NCBI GenBank assembly: GCA_015231305.1
Contig: JADGBW010000015.1
Span: 1-43,096, forward strand
Source of the DNA: Magnetococcales bacterium
GTDB lineage: Bacteria > Pseudomonadota > Magnetococcia > Magnetococcales > JADFYX01
Direction: 5' to 3'
DNA length: 43,096 nucleotides
The notes below the pieces were generated by a model. It had not been told where the DNA came from, ran no database searches, and saw nothing but the letters and a program-made list of their open reading frames with translations. Shown here one piece after another: positions 9,007 through 18,640 of this stretch (the first letter of the stretch is position 1; each line of letters opens with the position of its first letter). The position numbers and the translations under genes were made by a program.

Positions 9007-10086
9007 TCAGTTTTCCATATCAGCAGGGTTAAAACTAAAACTAGCTACTAAATGTTTTACCTCTTTCTTTTTTTTCACAGGCTCAACATTCATCTCTATT
9101 GTGGTATTTTCTTTTGCTAACATAGCAAAATAGTTGCTTCCACTACTAACATAATTTATAGAAAATGTCCCAGTAACTATACCAACAACTATTGCTGCAA
9201 CATTCCACCATAGTCTATTTTGCTTTTTTGCTTTTTTAACAGTATTGGGTTCAATTGTGTCGGCAAAGTCTACATCTATTACATGTTCCTTACCATGTTC
9301 TTGATCTGCTAAATGAACATGAAAAGTTTGCACAGATTTTGACCCTCTGGCATAAGCAGACATTAAAGCTTTATGAGCTAACAGGTTTATTTTGCGAAGG
9401 CATCCACCAGAAATAGTTTGTATTAGTTTAATGGATCCACTATTAAAAATGTCTGGCCCTTTATATCCTGCTATAAAAACACGAAATTTAATATAACTTT
9501 CTATCTCATCAAGGGTTAGTGGCTCCAAGGTCAAGCGGTTAATAATTCTATCTTTTAATGGTGATGCTGCTTTTCCATCAAGCTGCTTTTCCATTTGTGG
9601 TTGTCCAAAAAGCACCCATTGCAACATCCGTTTTTCATTGTATTCAAGGTTACTCAACATATGAATTTCTTCTAAAACTTTGGCAGAGATATATTGAGTT
9701 TCATCTATAATAATAACAACCCGCTTTTGCGATAAATGGGTATTGTAAAGATGTGTAGTTATTGCAATACGTAGATCTTGCAAAGTATGCTTTGCAGAAA
9801 TATGTAACTGCTGCGCTATAGTTTTTAAAAATTCTAAAGGCGATAATCTTGGATCTTCAACTACTACAGTATCAATTGTTAAAGAGATATTTTTAACCAA
9901 CAGACGTAACATAGTTGATTTACCAACACCAATTTCACCGACAACAGTGGTCAAACCTTCTTCATTGTGTACTGCATACTCTATAGCCTTAAGAATAACA
10001 CCGCGCTTACCTTCTTCAAAAAAATGCTCGACATCAGCAGCATTAGGAAAAGGAAAACGGTGCATTTTATAGTGGTTTAAATACAT
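9007..10086 (-). CDS. mshM: ExeA/MshM-type AAA ATPase, membrane anchored
   Basis: A 359-residue ATPase of the ExeA/GspA/MshM family, which in type II and MSHA systems works with the secretin at the cell wall. The opening MYLNHYKMHRFPFPN is the family N-terminus. Walker A GEIGVGKST is at 50-58 and Walker B VVIIIDETQ at 123-131. A single membrane segment (about 293-310) precedes a short C-terminal tail, and the peptidoglycan-binding domain of ExeA is absent. ATG at 10086 is chosen over a GTG six bases earlier because GAGG lies 5 bases before it. It follows the TPR gene after about 80 bases and precedes the FecR-repeat gene. The gene symbol is by similarity only. Confidence 0.82.
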   Translation of the reverse strand: MYLNHYKMHRFPFPNAADVEHFFEEGKRGVILKAIEYAVHNEEGLTTVVGEIGVGKSTMLRLLVKNISLTIDTVVVEDPRLSPLEFLKTIAQQLHISAKHTLQDLRIAITTHLYNTHLSQKRVVIIIDETQYISAKVLEEIHMLSNLEYNEKRMLQWVLFGQPQMEKQLDGKAASPLKDRIINRLTLEPLTLDEIESYIKFRVFIAGYKGPDIFNSGSIKLIQTISGGCLRKINLLAHKALMSAYARGSKSVQTFHVHLADQEHGKEHVIDVDFADTIEPNTVKKAKKQNRLWWNVAAIVVGIVTGTFSINYVSSGSNYFAMLAKENTTIEMNVEPVKKKKEVKHLVASFSFNPADMEN

Positions 10087-10167
10087 ATCCACCTCGCATA
10101 TTTGATCCGCTCTTATTTGTTAATTTTTCCAACAATAAAGCTAAATAAACATTATTAATTGTATTCA

Positions 10168-11391
10168 TCAGTTAACACCGTCTGGAGCCAATACAATTGT
10201 AGGTTCATCGTATTGAGCAAAATAAGTTTGCAAATCATCAATACGATCATTGACATCATCAATCTCAAATTCTACTGGCTGTTTTTTTGCTAACTTTGCT
10301 GCTAAAAGATAGTATTTCAATGCCTGTTCAGACTGCTTTAGATGATCAAAACTTATTGCCAAATTATATACAGTATCAGCATGATCACTCTCTAAAATAT
10401 GGGCCTGCATAAAGGCTTCCTTAGCCTCTGGCCACTGTTGTTTAGATATATATACTGTGCCTAAAATAAAATGGAGATTGAAATTATCTGGCTCAGTGCG
10501 GATCATACTTTTTACTTGGGCGACCCTCTTCATAGGATCTCCAACGTCTCTTAAACTAATAAGCCTAGACAATACTTCTTTATCTTTAGGGTTGAGAACT
10601 AAAATTCGTTTATATGTCTGCCGAGCAACTTCATATTTATGATTATGAACTGCTATAGAAGCAAGCCCCATAAGAGCCTCACGGCGAAAAATATTTTGCC
10701 TTAATACGCTGTTATATATTTCAGCTGACTTAGCTATTTCACCTTGAGAGAATAAGGTATTAGCAGTTTGAATTTTTTGCTTAATAGCTACTGTTTTCAG
10801 ACGACGCGACTTTTTAATCTTCGATTTTTCCCTCTTAGCAATCAATGCACTGTTATCTTTTTTTTGTGCTTTTTTAACAGGAGGTTGGGATACTCGCTGT
10901 ACAGAATCTTTTATTAATGTATCCTTAATATTTTCTAAAGTATCTTCAATTTGACCCATCCTGTTTACTAAATCTGATAAACCAGCTAAATCTGGGTTAT
11001 TAGAGTTAGAGTTAACATCTTTTGGCTCTTTGTTTTCTACATTTTCAACTGGCATCTCGGTTTTTGCAGGAACAATTGGTCGAACTCTAACAGACTCTCT
11101 AGCAACAAATGATTTTAAAGGTATTAAATTATTGTTGTTTACTGTCTCAACAACTGCAGCCTCTTCTTCAGAAGAGACAATTTTGGCAAATTGTAAAAAA
11201 TCCTTACTAAAAAGTACTAAGCCCACAATACCAATTATAGAAAATAGTATCAAAAACCAACCAACAGAGGTGTTCATATGAGAACCACCAGGCCAGCTAT
11301 GCCTGTTATAATCGGTTTTAATATTTTCTTGAGAGGAGCCATTTAAACCGTTTTTTTCATTATTGCTTAAAGTATCTACAAGAACACTCAT
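10168..11391 (-). CDS. Inner-membrane TPR protein, MshN-like
   Basis: A 407-residue protein with one N-terminal membrane segment (about 42-62, VGWFLILFSIIGIVGLVLF), a low-complexity linker, a basic stretch rich in Lys (about 172-205) and several TPR units from about 208 to 400. That is the architecture of MshN of the MSHA pilus system. Its start ATG overlaps the secretin stop by four bases (ATGA), a sign of translational coupling. It probably links the secretin to the inner membrane. It could equally be a generic TPR anchor; the neighbours decide the call. Confidence 0.75.
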   Translation of the reverse strand: MSVLVDTLSNNEKNGLNGSSQENIKTDYNRHSWPGGSHMNTSVGWFLILFSIIGIVGLVLFSKDFLQFAKIVSSEEEAAVVETVNNNNLIPLKSFVARESVRVRPIVPAKTEMPVENVENKEPKDVNSNSNNPDLAGLSDLVNRMGQIEDTLENIKDTLIKDSVQRVSQPPVKKAQKKDNSALIAKREKSKIKKSRRLKTVAIKQKIQTANTLFSQGEIAKSAEIYNSVLRQNIFRREALMGLASIAVHNHKYEVARQTYKRILVLNPKDKEVLSRLISLRDVGDPMKRVAQVKSMIRTEPDNFNLHFILGTVYISKQQWPEAKEAFMQAHILESDHADTVYNLAISFDHLKQSEQALKYYLLAAKLAKKQPVEFEIDDVNDRIDDLQTYFAQYDEPTIVLAPDGVN

Positions 11392-13205
11392 AGCTCATTT
11401 CCCACTGAAGTTTGTTTTTCCTCTTCTTGTGCAGTACGATTATTTAAAAACGTATTTAGAAGTGTAAGTTCCTTTTTCTCAAGAAGATCTGCATCTGACT
11501 TTATTACTGTTGGCCTTAAGAATATCACCAATTCAACATTGGTTACTGAATCTTTTTTGTGTTTAAACAGACTTCCAAAAACAGGAATTTTAGAGATACC
11601 AGGAACAGAGTTTTTACTATCATTAATAACACTGGTCATCAAACCACCTATAACCGCTGTCTGACTACTCTGTACACTCAACATAGACTCCATCTCCCGT
11701 ACTTGGATTTGCGGAATACGGCTAACAATATTTTTGTTTGCCAAGTCAGGGTTGGGGTCTGTAACAAAATCTACTACACGGGTAATGGTTGGCCTAACAA
11801 TTAAACTTACCTGTCCATTAGGGCTAATTTGCGGTAAAACGCTCATAACTAGACCTACTGGTACTGTTTTAACATTAGAAGTATAAGTAGTAATAAGGGT
11901 TGAATTACTCTCTCTCTCATTTTTTTCAACTGTAAAATAAACAAGATTATCAACTACTTTCAGTACTGAAATTTGATTATTAAGGGTAACAAGCTTTGGT
12001 GATGATAAAACCCGGACATCGCCAAATTGGTCTAATAATTTCAAGGCAATATTTACGTTATGAAATACCCCAGAAATATTTGCAACTCCTGATATAGGGT
12101 CAGAAATATTAAGAGAAGCCACAGGGTCTTCTGTAGTAACAACTGTTGCTAAGGTGGTGGAAGTGTTGTTACCAACTACTGTATTTGTAGTGCTGCGGTT
12201 ACTACTTACATCTCTAAAAGCTGTCCAATCTATTCCTGCTTCATGAGATTTATCCAACCTTACTTCCAAAATTGTTGCCTCAATACGAACCTGTCTTCTT
12301 GCCCCATCCATTAGCTTATCAAGAAATAGTTGTACCTCTTCTTGTTGCCGTGAAGTTGCCCTAACAGTAACAAGACCGCTTTGTGGATTAACAATTACAA
12401 GATCTTTTGCAGGTTTTTTATTTTTTGCAGATTTATTTGACTGCGCTAACTCTTGCTCTCTGGCTTGAAAATTCCTTGATAAGGCAATATCATCTTCTAA
12501 GTCTGCATTAAAATTTGTGTTATTTTTAGGTTGTTGTTTAACCTCAGATTTTTCAATTATTGAACGTATATTTTTTTCTAGTTGTGACCAAAAATTATTT
12601 TCAGAAAGATTATCTACCAATATATTAGACCGCCCTTCTGAAGCTGGCTTACTAGGGGCAGAATCGCCGTCTGATGTTGGAACTCCACTTCCTGAAGATG
12701 AAATTTGGCTAGACAACCGCAAGTTGCTACTCATTTTACGGTCAATATTGAGATAATTAATCTGATATGTGTGGATATAGGGAATATCAGGAGTTACCAC
12801 TAATGTGGGACCATCCATCTCAAAACGAAGATGAGCCATTTTGGCTATTCTTTCCATAACCATTGGCAACGTTTGATCAATAACATTTAAGGTAACAATG
12901 CCCGATATATCAGGGCTAATATCTATATTTAGCTTGGCATTTTTAGCAAGGCTGTAAAGAAGCCCCTGTACTGAAAAGTTTTCAACAGCAATGGAGTATA
13001 ACTCTTCATACGCCCCGTTTGTTACTTTCTCAATTGGCATAACTGGCTTATGAGAATGAGTTACTGGTGGAGGTATAGTGCCTAAAACTTTTTGAGGCGG
13101 AATACTATCATTATCTACTGGCTCTATAGTGGCTTTTTTGCCAGAACAACCACTGACAATCAACACAGAGATAACACATAATATTTTAAATAATTTAATC
13201 ATCAT
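11388..13205 (-). CDS. mshL: Outer-membrane secretin lipoprotein, MshL/PilQ/GspD family
   Basis: A 605-residue secretin. The N-terminus has a lipoprotein signal with lipobox LIVSGC (Cys20). A short STN-type domain lies at about 75-145 (ISPDISGIVTLNVIDQTLP). A variable charged linker (about 180-270) is followed by a secretin N-type domain and the C-terminal secretin core (about 330-580), with QVRIEATILEVRLD, VLSSPKLVTLNNQ, VGLVMSVLPQIS, TAVIGGLMTS and PGISKIPVFGSLFKHK. Such proteins form the outer-membrane ring of type II, type IV pilus and MSHA systems. It opens the four-gene cluster. The family call is firm; the MshL subtype rests on the MshM- and MshN-like neighbours. Confidence 0.88.
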   Translation of the reverse strand: MMIKLFKILCVISVLIVSGCSGKKATIEPVDNDSIPPQKVLGTIPPPVTHSHKPVMPIEKVTNGAYEELYSIAVENFSVQGLLYSLAKNAKLNIDISPDISGIVTLNVIDQTLPMVMERIAKMAHLRFEMDGPTLVVTPDIPYIHTYQINYLNIDRKMSSNLRLSSQISSSGSGVPTSDGDSAPSKPASEGRSNILVDNLSENNFWSQLEKNIRSIIEKSEVKQQPKNNTNFNADLEDDIALSRNFQAREQELAQSNKSAKNKKPAKDLVIVNPQSGLVTVRATSRQQEEVQLFLDKLMDGARRQVRIEATILEVRLDKSHEAGIDWTAFRDVSSNRSTTNTVVGNNTSTTLATVVTTEDPVASLNISDPISGVANISGVFHNVNIALKLLDQFGDVRVLSSPKLVTLNNQISVLKVVDNLVYFTVEKNERESNSTLITTYTSNVKTVPVGLVMSVLPQISPNGQVSLIVRPTITRVVDFVTDPNPDLANKNIVSRIPQIQVREMESMLSVQSSQTAVIGGLMTSVINDSKNSVPGISKIPVFGSLFKHKKDSVTNVELVIFLRPTVIKSDADLLEKKELTLLNTFLNNRTAQEEEKQTSVGNEL

Positions 13206-13481
13206 CTATTTTTTAAATTAATTAACCTAATAAAAGGCGTGCCACAAACTAAGCACCATACATATAACAGACTTGTCGGTTGCTTATTGCTTAAACTTAA
13301 GAAAATAGGTGATAAATTAGTAACTTATACTTTCATTATTCAACAAATAAACGATAGTCAGAAGTTGTGTATTGTGGAAAATATTGAATTTTTTTAGGCA
13401 TCATATGTAAAAGCATTTTTCATGAAATTGTAACTATTTTTTAATTGATACTCTTGCTGTTTAAAACCGCCACTTCAAGGC
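13206..13481. other. Gene-free spacer between the isc operon end and the secretin cluster
   Basis: This AT-rich stretch of 276 bases lies after iscX and before the secretin gene, both on the minus strand. It should hold the promoter of the secretin cluster. No strong intrinsic terminator, convincing -35/-10 pair or repeat could be picked out by eye. Confidence 0.4.
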
Positions 13482-13676
13482 TCAATCTTTTTCATCCAAC
13501 CATACCATCTGTATGGCTTCCAATACTTTTTCGTTACATCGCGCAGGGTCATCATCAAAACCTGGTAGCTCCATCACCCAATCTCTTAAATCGGTAAAAC
13601 GCACCGATAAGGGATCAATATCTGGTTTTGAGTCGGCCAATTCTATGCCAATGTCTTGTACATCAATCCACTTCAT
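13482..13676 (-). CDS. iscX: IscX, Fe-S assembly accessory protein
   Basis: A 64-residue acidic protein that matches the IscX (YfhJ) family along its length: WIDVQDIGIELAD, DPLSVRFTDLRDWV and a PGFDDDP motif. IscX binds IscS and iron and tunes the rate of cluster assembly. It is the last gene of the isc operon, 10 bases after fdx. IscX is typical of gamma- and betaproteobacterial isc operons, so its presence beside the alphaproteobacterial-type twin desulfurases is worth noting. Confidence 0.95.
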   Translation of the reverse strand: MKWIDVQDIGIELADSKPDIDPLSVRFTDLRDWVMELPGFDDDPARCNEKVLEAIQMVWLDEKD

Positions 13677-13686
13677 GGCTTTCTCC

Positions 13687-14016
13687 TTATTTTTTGTCTA
13701 CGCTTATGTTTTTTGAATACTCTGGAATGGTTACTTTTAAACCGTCTAGTTTATCTGTCATTATAACTTGACATCCTAAACGGCTGGTTGGTGTTAAGCC
13801 GAAAGCTTGATCGAGCATATCTTCTTCTTCATCAGTTGCTTCCTCTAATTTATCATACCACTCTGCATCTACAACTACATGACATGTCGCACAAGCCAAG
13901 GAACCTTCACACGCTCCCTCTAAATCTATTTCGTTATCATGGGCAGCTTCCATAACTGAGCTTCCCTCTTCCACTTCAAATGTTTGGTTCATTGGAAGAA
14001 ATGTAATATTTGGCAT
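13687..14016 (-). CDS. fdx: [2Fe-2S] ferredoxin of the ISC system
   Basis: A 109-residue adrenodoxin-type ferredoxin that supplies electrons for cluster assembly on IscU. The four ligand cysteines are C36, C42 and C45 ([12 protein letters not shown]) and C82 (RLGCQV), the usual spacing for Isc ferredoxins. It lies between hscA and iscX in the operon. Confidence 0.96.
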   Translation of the reverse strand: MPNITFLPMNQTFEVEEGSSVMEAAHDNEIDLEGACEGSLACATCHVVVDAEWYDKLEEATDEEEDMLDQAFGLTPTSRLGCQVIMTDKLDGLKVTIPEYSKNISVDKK

Positions 14017-14062
14017 AACTATCTATCCTTTATACGAATAATTTAAAAAATATCCGTGTTGT

Positions 14063-15955
14063 CTAAGAAAAATCATCAACACTATGTCCCATCATCGAGG
14101 ACTTAACGCCTCTATCCATACGGCGTTGGGCAAAAAATGTAGTATCTCGGTCTAAATCTCTAATAGCCTGATTAATGGCTTCATGATCTTTACCTTGGGT
14201 TGTCTCCCATAGCTTTAACATTGCGGCTTTCACCTTTTTCAACTCTTTCTCACTAAGTAGATCTCCATCATGTTTTAAAGCAGCTCCAGATGCAGCAAGC
14301 ACCCTGTCGGCATCTACCTTGGCCTCGTTAAAAGCACGAGCCATCATATCATCTGCACCATGTGCTATAGCATCACGCAGCATGGTTTCAATTTCCCCAT
14401 CACTTAGACCATAAGCCGGTTTAACCATTACAGATTGCGAAATTTGGGTTGTTTCTTCATGAGCGGAAACAGTTAATAGCCCATCTGCATCTACCTGAAA
14501 AGTAACTCTAATTCGTGCTGCTCCCGCAGTCATAGGAGGTATGCCACGCAACTCAAAACGGGCAAGTGAGCGACACTCAGAGACTAACTCTCGCTCACCC
14601 TGCACAACATGTATTGCCATGGCGGTTTGACCATCTTTGAAAGTAGTAAACTCTTGGGCACGGGCTGTGGGTATAGGGCTATTGCGAGGTATAATTTTTT
14701 CAACAAGCTCGCCCATGGTCTCTATGCCCAAAGATAGCGGGGTTACATCTAACAACAACATACCATCTCTGCGGTTGCCGGATAATAGATCTGCTTGATG
14801 AGCAGCCCCTAACGCCACAACCTGATCTGGGTCTACATCTACCAGAGGCTCCTGTTTAAAAACTTCTGTAACAAATTCTCGTACAGCAGGAACCCTTGTT
14901 GAACCACCAACCAAAACCACACCTTGGAGTTTATCTGCACTTAAACCAGCATCTTTCATAGCTCTGCGACATGGCAAACCAGTTGCACGTATCAACTTTT
15001 TAATAAGGTCATTAAACTCTACACGGGTTATGGTTCTGTTATAGTTTTCACCATTTGGATTTTCAATATTTACCGAGGTTTCTTCAGATTCTGTCAGTTG
15101 CTCTTTAACCCTACGGGCCTCTTGTTTACATATTTGCATAAGAGCGGCAGAAGGATTGTTATCTCCTATCTCTTGGATAAATAGATCAGCCAATTTATGG
15201 TCAAAATCATCTCCACCCAAAGAGGAGTTACCGCCAGTAGACATAACCTGAAACACACCCTTAGTCAGCTTGAGAATGGATATGTCAAATGTCCCACCAC
15301 CAAGATCGTAAATAGCGTACATCCCTTCTCGGCCTTGGTCTAACCCATAAGCTAAGGCAGCTGCGGTTGGCTCGTTAACTAAACGCAAAACCTCTAAACC
15401 AGCTAGGCGACCTGCATCTTTGGTAGCTTGGCGTTGAGCATCATCAAAGTATGCTGGAACAGTAATTACAGCACCATGTAGCTCACCCCCCAAAGCCTCT
15501 TGGGCACGCTCTTTTAGGCTTTTTAAAATCTGGGCTGCTACGCCAACAGGGGAAATATGTTGCGAACCTACTGCTATCTGTACCATTCCCCCCTCACCTG
15601 ATTCTAGAGCTAGAGAGCTGTGAGCTATCTCATCGGCAAGGTCTTCTAAACCACGTCCCATTAACCTTTTGGCTGAAGCTACTGTTTTATCAGGGTGGTT
15701 TATGGCATATTCAAGGGCTTTTTTACCAGTTATAGGTTCTCTGCCTGGTTCGCTAGAATAATGAACTACTGAAGGGAGAGATAGCGAACCAGCATCATCA
15801 GCTATACAAGCAGGCATGCCATCTATATCAACCGCTGCAACTAACGAGTACGTAGTACCAAGATCAATACCAACAACCCTTTTTTGATCTTCTAGACGAA
15901 TTTCATGAGGTTTTGGGGTTTGACCCGGCTCTGCAATATCCAGCAAGACATCCAT
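14063..15955 (-). CDS. hscA: HscA, Hsp70 chaperone for Fe-S cluster transfer
   Basis: A 630-residue Hsp70-class chaperone that binds the LPPVK loop of IscU and drives cluster release together with HscB. The nucleotide-binding domain begins with [12 protein letters not shown] and contains [32 protein letters not shown] and [11 protein letters not shown]. The substrate-binding domain follows from about residue 400 ([14 protein letters not shown]). Length and position directly after hscB distinguish it from DnaK. About 35 bases separate it from hscB. Confidence 0.97.
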   Translation of the reverse strand: MDVLLDIAEPGQTPKPHEIRLEDQKRVVGIDLGTTYSLVAAVDIDGMPACIADDAGSLSLPSVVHYSSEPGREPITGKKALEYAINHPDKTVASAKRLMGRGLEDLADEIAHSSLALESGEGGMVQIAVGSQHISPVGVAAQILKSLKERAQEALGGELHGAVITVPAYFDDAQRQATKDAGRLAGLEVLRLVNEPTAAALAYGLDQGREGMYAIYDLGGGTFDISILKLTKGVFQVMSTGGNSSLGGDDFDHKLADLFIQEIGDNNPSAALMQICKQEARRVKEQLTESEETSVNIENPNGENYNRTITRVEFNDLIKKLIRATGLPCRRAMKDAGLSADKLQGVVLVGGSTRVPAVREFVTEVFKQEPLVDVDPDQVVALGAAHQADLLSGNRRDGMLLLDVTPLSLGIETMGELVEKIIPRNSPIPTARAQEFTTFKDGQTAMAIHVVQGERELVSECRSLARFELRGIPPMTAGAARIRVTFQVDADGLLTVSAHEETTQISQSVMVKPAYGLSDGEIETMLRDAIAHGADDMMARAFNEAKVDADRVLAASGAALKHDGDLLSEKELKKVKAAMLKLWETTQGKDHEAINQAIRDLDRDTTFFAQRRMDRGVKSSMMGHSVDDFS

Positions 15956-15990
15956 AATGATTAAATTTTTCCTAAAAATTTTCCATAAAG

Positions 15991-16635
15991 TTAAAAAAGT
16001 GACTCTTCTCGCTGATCAAGCTCTTCTAAAAAACGGTTATGATAGCGCAACCTATCTACAACTTTTGCAACTGTATCTAGGGTTGCAGATTGTTTTTCTT
16101 TAAAATAACCTGCAAATAGAGTGTTTAATTCGCTAATCTCTTTTACACACTTCTGCTCAATATCACCACGCATATTATCCAGTGAATCGCTTGCATCATC
16201 CTGGCTTAAATCAAGATCTTCTAAAGCCTCACGCAGTTCCATAACCTCCATTAAAAATTCTGGATCAGAAGGAGTATTGGATTCACTGTTTACAGTGTGA
16301 CCAAACAATTGCAAAAGATATACAGCTAATGCAAGAGGATCACCCAAAGTACGTAACCCCTCGTTAAGCCGGGTTACGTGTTCCATTGAATAACGTCTCT
16401 CAGTGGGGCTTTTGGTTGCAAAGCGATCCGGATGAAACTGCTGTTGTAGCTCTCGATATAGGGTTTCTACCTGCTTATTATCAACATTAAACCCTGGTGT
16501 TAGGGAAAAAACACCAAAATAATTCTGGGTAGGATCAGGGGGTTGAATTATATTACAGGTGGGGCAGAAAGGGGCCAATTCTTGAATTGGCCCCCGGCAT
16601 GACCAGCAAGGTTGAGGTGAAGTTTGAGTTGCCAT
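15991..16635 (-). CDS. hscB: HscB J-domain co-chaperone with N-terminal four-cysteine motif
   Basis: A 214-residue J-type co-chaperone that stimulates HscA ATPase and delivers IscU. The J domain carries HPD at 68-70, and the C-terminal three-helix bundle is the IscU-binding part. Before the J domain there is an extra segment with C10-x2-C13 and C24-x2-C27 (CWSC, CPTC), which E. coli HscB lacks. Animal mitochondrial HSC20 proteins have a comparable tetracysteine zinc site. Its ATG overlaps the iscA stop (TAATG). The identity is firm; metal binding is inferred from the cysteines. Confidence 0.94.
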   Translation of the reverse strand: MATQTSPQPCWSCRGPIQELAPFCPTCNIIQPPDPTQNYFGVFSLTPGFNVDNKQVETLYRELQQQFHPDRFATKSPTERRYSMEHVTRLNEGLRTLGDPLALAVYLLQLFGHTVNSESNTPSDPEFLMEVMELREALEDLDLSQDDASDSLDNMRGDIEQKCVKEISELNTLFAGYFKEKQSATLDTVAKVVDRLRYHNRFLEELDQREESLF

Positions 16636-16976
16636 TAAACCTTAAATGACTCCCCGCAACCACACTCTTCTTTAGTTTTGGGGTTTGTAAATTTAAAACC
16701 AGATTTAAACTGCTTGGTTTCAAAGTCCATTTGAGTTCCATCCATGGTTAAAAGTGACTTTTCATCAATAACTAGACGGATACCGTGTTGTTCATATTGA
16801 TGGTCACCCTCTTCAACTTCATCAGCATATTCAAGTTTATAAGAGAAACCAGAACAGCCAGCAGTTGTAACTCCTAAACGAATTGCAGCATTTGGAGTAC
16901 CTCTTTTTTCCAACATTCCCTGTACTTTTTCTGCTGCTAATTCAGTAAGTGTTATACCTGAAAATTCAGTTGCCAT
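16635..16976 (-). CDS. iscA: IscA, A-type Fe-S carrier
   Basis: A 113-residue A-type carrier that holds iron or an Fe-S cluster for delivery to apoproteins. The three conserved cysteines are C41 (TAGCSG), C105 and C107 (ECGCG). Located between iscU and hscB, as in canonical isc operons, and sharing one base with the hscB start. Confidence 0.96.
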   Translation of the reverse strand: MATEFSGITLTELAAEKVQGMLEKRGTPNAAIRLGVTTAGCSGFSYKLEYADEVEEGDHQYEQHGIRLVIDEKSLLTMDGTQMDFETKQFKSGFKFTNPKTKEECGCGESFKV

Positions 16977-16988
16977 AATAAAATTCCC

Positions 16989-17366
16989 CTACTGTTTTTT
17001 CTTGTAATCGGTTATAGCTTGTTTGATGGCATCCTCAGCCAAAACTGAACAGTGTATCTTAACAGGGGGTAGTGCTAGCTCTTCAGCAATATCCTTGTTT
17101 TTAATTGTTAATGCATCGTCCAAACTTTTACCTTTTATCCACTCTGTAACCAAAGAAGATGAAGCAATAGCAGATCCACAGCCAAAGGTTTTGAATTTGG
17201 CATCACTAATAACGCCATCATCTCCTACCTTAATTTGCAGTTTCATAACATCACCACAAGCTGGAGCTCCTACCATACCAGTACCAACATTGTCGTCACT
17301 TTTATCAAAACTTCCTACATTCCGTGGATTTTCATAGTGATCTAACACTTTTTCATTATAAGCCAT
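16989..17366 (-). CDS. iscU: IscU, Fe-S cluster scaffold
   Basis: A 125-residue scaffold on which IscS-derived sulfur and iron form [2Fe-2S] and [4Fe-4S] clusters. The ligands C37, D39 (ACGD), C63 (FGCGSA), H105 and C106 are all present, as is the LPPVK HscA-recognition loop at 99-103. It follows iscS by 26 bases. No atypical features are seen. Confidence 0.98.
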   Translation of the reverse strand: MAYNEKVLDHYENPRNVGSFDKSDDNVGTGMVGAPACGDVMKLQIKVGDDGVISDAKFKTFGCGSAIASSSLVTEWIKGKSLDDALTIKNKDIAEELALPPVKIHCSVLAEDAIKQAITDYKKKQ

Positions 17367-17392
17367 GATTATTTATCCTTTTAATGTTCCCT

Positions 17393-18604
17393 TTAGTGAG
17401 CTGCCCACTCAATTTCATCCAAATTTACGCCCTCTTGGGCCATCTCCCACAATGGGGACATCTCTCTTAGATTATTAACTGCTTTTACAATAGTCTTTAC
17501 TACAAAATCTACCTCTTCTTCGGTAGAAAAACGCCCAAGTCCAAAACGTATGGAAGTATGGGCCATCTCTTCGTTTACACCTAAAGCACGAAGAACATAA
17601 GATGGCTCTAAGGAGGCTGAAGTACAGGCTGAACCTGATGATACAGCAACATCTTTTATTGCCATCATAAGTGATTCACCTTCAACATAGTTAAAGGAAA
17701 TATTTAAATTACCAGCTAAACGTTGCTCTAAATCTCCATTTAGTTCTACATGGGTTAGCTGCTCCATAATACCATGGCGCATACGCTCTCGCAGTGCAAA
17801 CACACGTTTATTGTCAGACTCCATATCTTGTTGTGCAATTTCACATGCTGCGCCTAAACCAACAAGCAGTGGTGTTGGCAATGTTCCGGAACGAATGCCA
17901 CGTTCATGACCACCACCAAACATAACTGGTTTAACACGAACCCTAGGTCGCCGTCTTACATACAGCGCACCAACGCCTTTAGGTGCATAAAATTTATGTC
18001 CAGATATAGATAAAAGGTCAATGTTCATGGCATTAACATCAATAGGACATTTGCCAACACCTTGTGCTGCATCTGTATGAAAATAGACCTTACGTTCTTT
18101 GCATAATGCGCCAATTTCCGTCAAAGGTTGGATAACCCCAATCTCATTGTTTGCTGCCATTACAGTTACCAATATTGTCTTATCAGTAAAAGCGGCAGCC
18201 AAGACATCAAGATCGACTATACCGTTGGTTTGTACAGGTAGATAAGTTACATCAAACCCTTCTGACTCTAAATGACGGCAGGAGTCTAAAACTGCTTTAT
18301 GCTCCGAAACCAAGGTGATGATATGGTTTCCTCTATCTTTATGAAAATTGGCACTTCCAATAATAGCTATATTATCAGACTCAGTAGCACCAGAGGTAAA
18401 GACAATCTCCTTGGGGTCTGCTCCTATTAGATCAGCGACCTGTTTTCTTGCTTTTTTTACGGCTGTGTCTGCTTCCCAACCAAAAGAGTGGGAGCTAGAG
18501 GCTGGATTGCCAAATTTTTCAGTAAACCACGGGAGCATTAACTCTAAAACACGAGGATCAACTGGAGTAGTTGCTTGGTTGTCCATATATATTGGTAATT
18601 TCAT
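17393..18604 (-). CDS. iscS: IscS cysteine desulfurase
   Basis: A 403-residue PLP enzyme that takes sulfur from cysteine for clusters and other thio-cofactors. It has the PLP lysine in [18 protein letters not shown] and the mobile catalytic-cysteine loop [20 protein letters not shown], which is that of group I (IscS-type) enzymes. The C-terminus, with EIEWAAH, is the IscU-contact tail. A second desulfurase gene lies directly upstream. Confidence 0.97.
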   Translation of the reverse strand: MKLPIYMDNQATTPVDPRVLELMLPWFTEKFGNPASSSHSFGWEADTAVKKARKQVADLIGADPKEIVFTSGATESDNIAIIGSANFHKDRGNHIITLVSEHKAVLDSCRHLESEGFDVTYLPVQTNGIVDLDVLAAAFTDKTILVTVMAANNEIGVIQPLTEIGALCKERKVYFHTDAAQGVGKCPIDVNAMNIDLLSISGHKFYAPKGVGALYVRRRPRVRVKPVMFGGGHERGIRSGTLPTPLLVGLGAACEIAQQDMESDNKRVFALRERMRHGIMEQLTHVELNGDLEQRLAGNLNISFNYVEGESLMMAIKDVAVSSGSACTSASLEPSYVLRALGVNEEMAHTSIRFGLGRFSTEEEVDFVVKTIVKAVNNLREMSPLWEMAQEGVNLDEIEWAAH

Positions 18605-18640
18605 AGCGTTATTCTATCCTAACCCTTTAATCTTTATCTT

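Noticed and set aside
13206-13481. Strong intrinsic terminator after iscX
   Set aside because: Only a three- to four-pair stem (GCC/GGC) before a short T-run was found, too weak to report.
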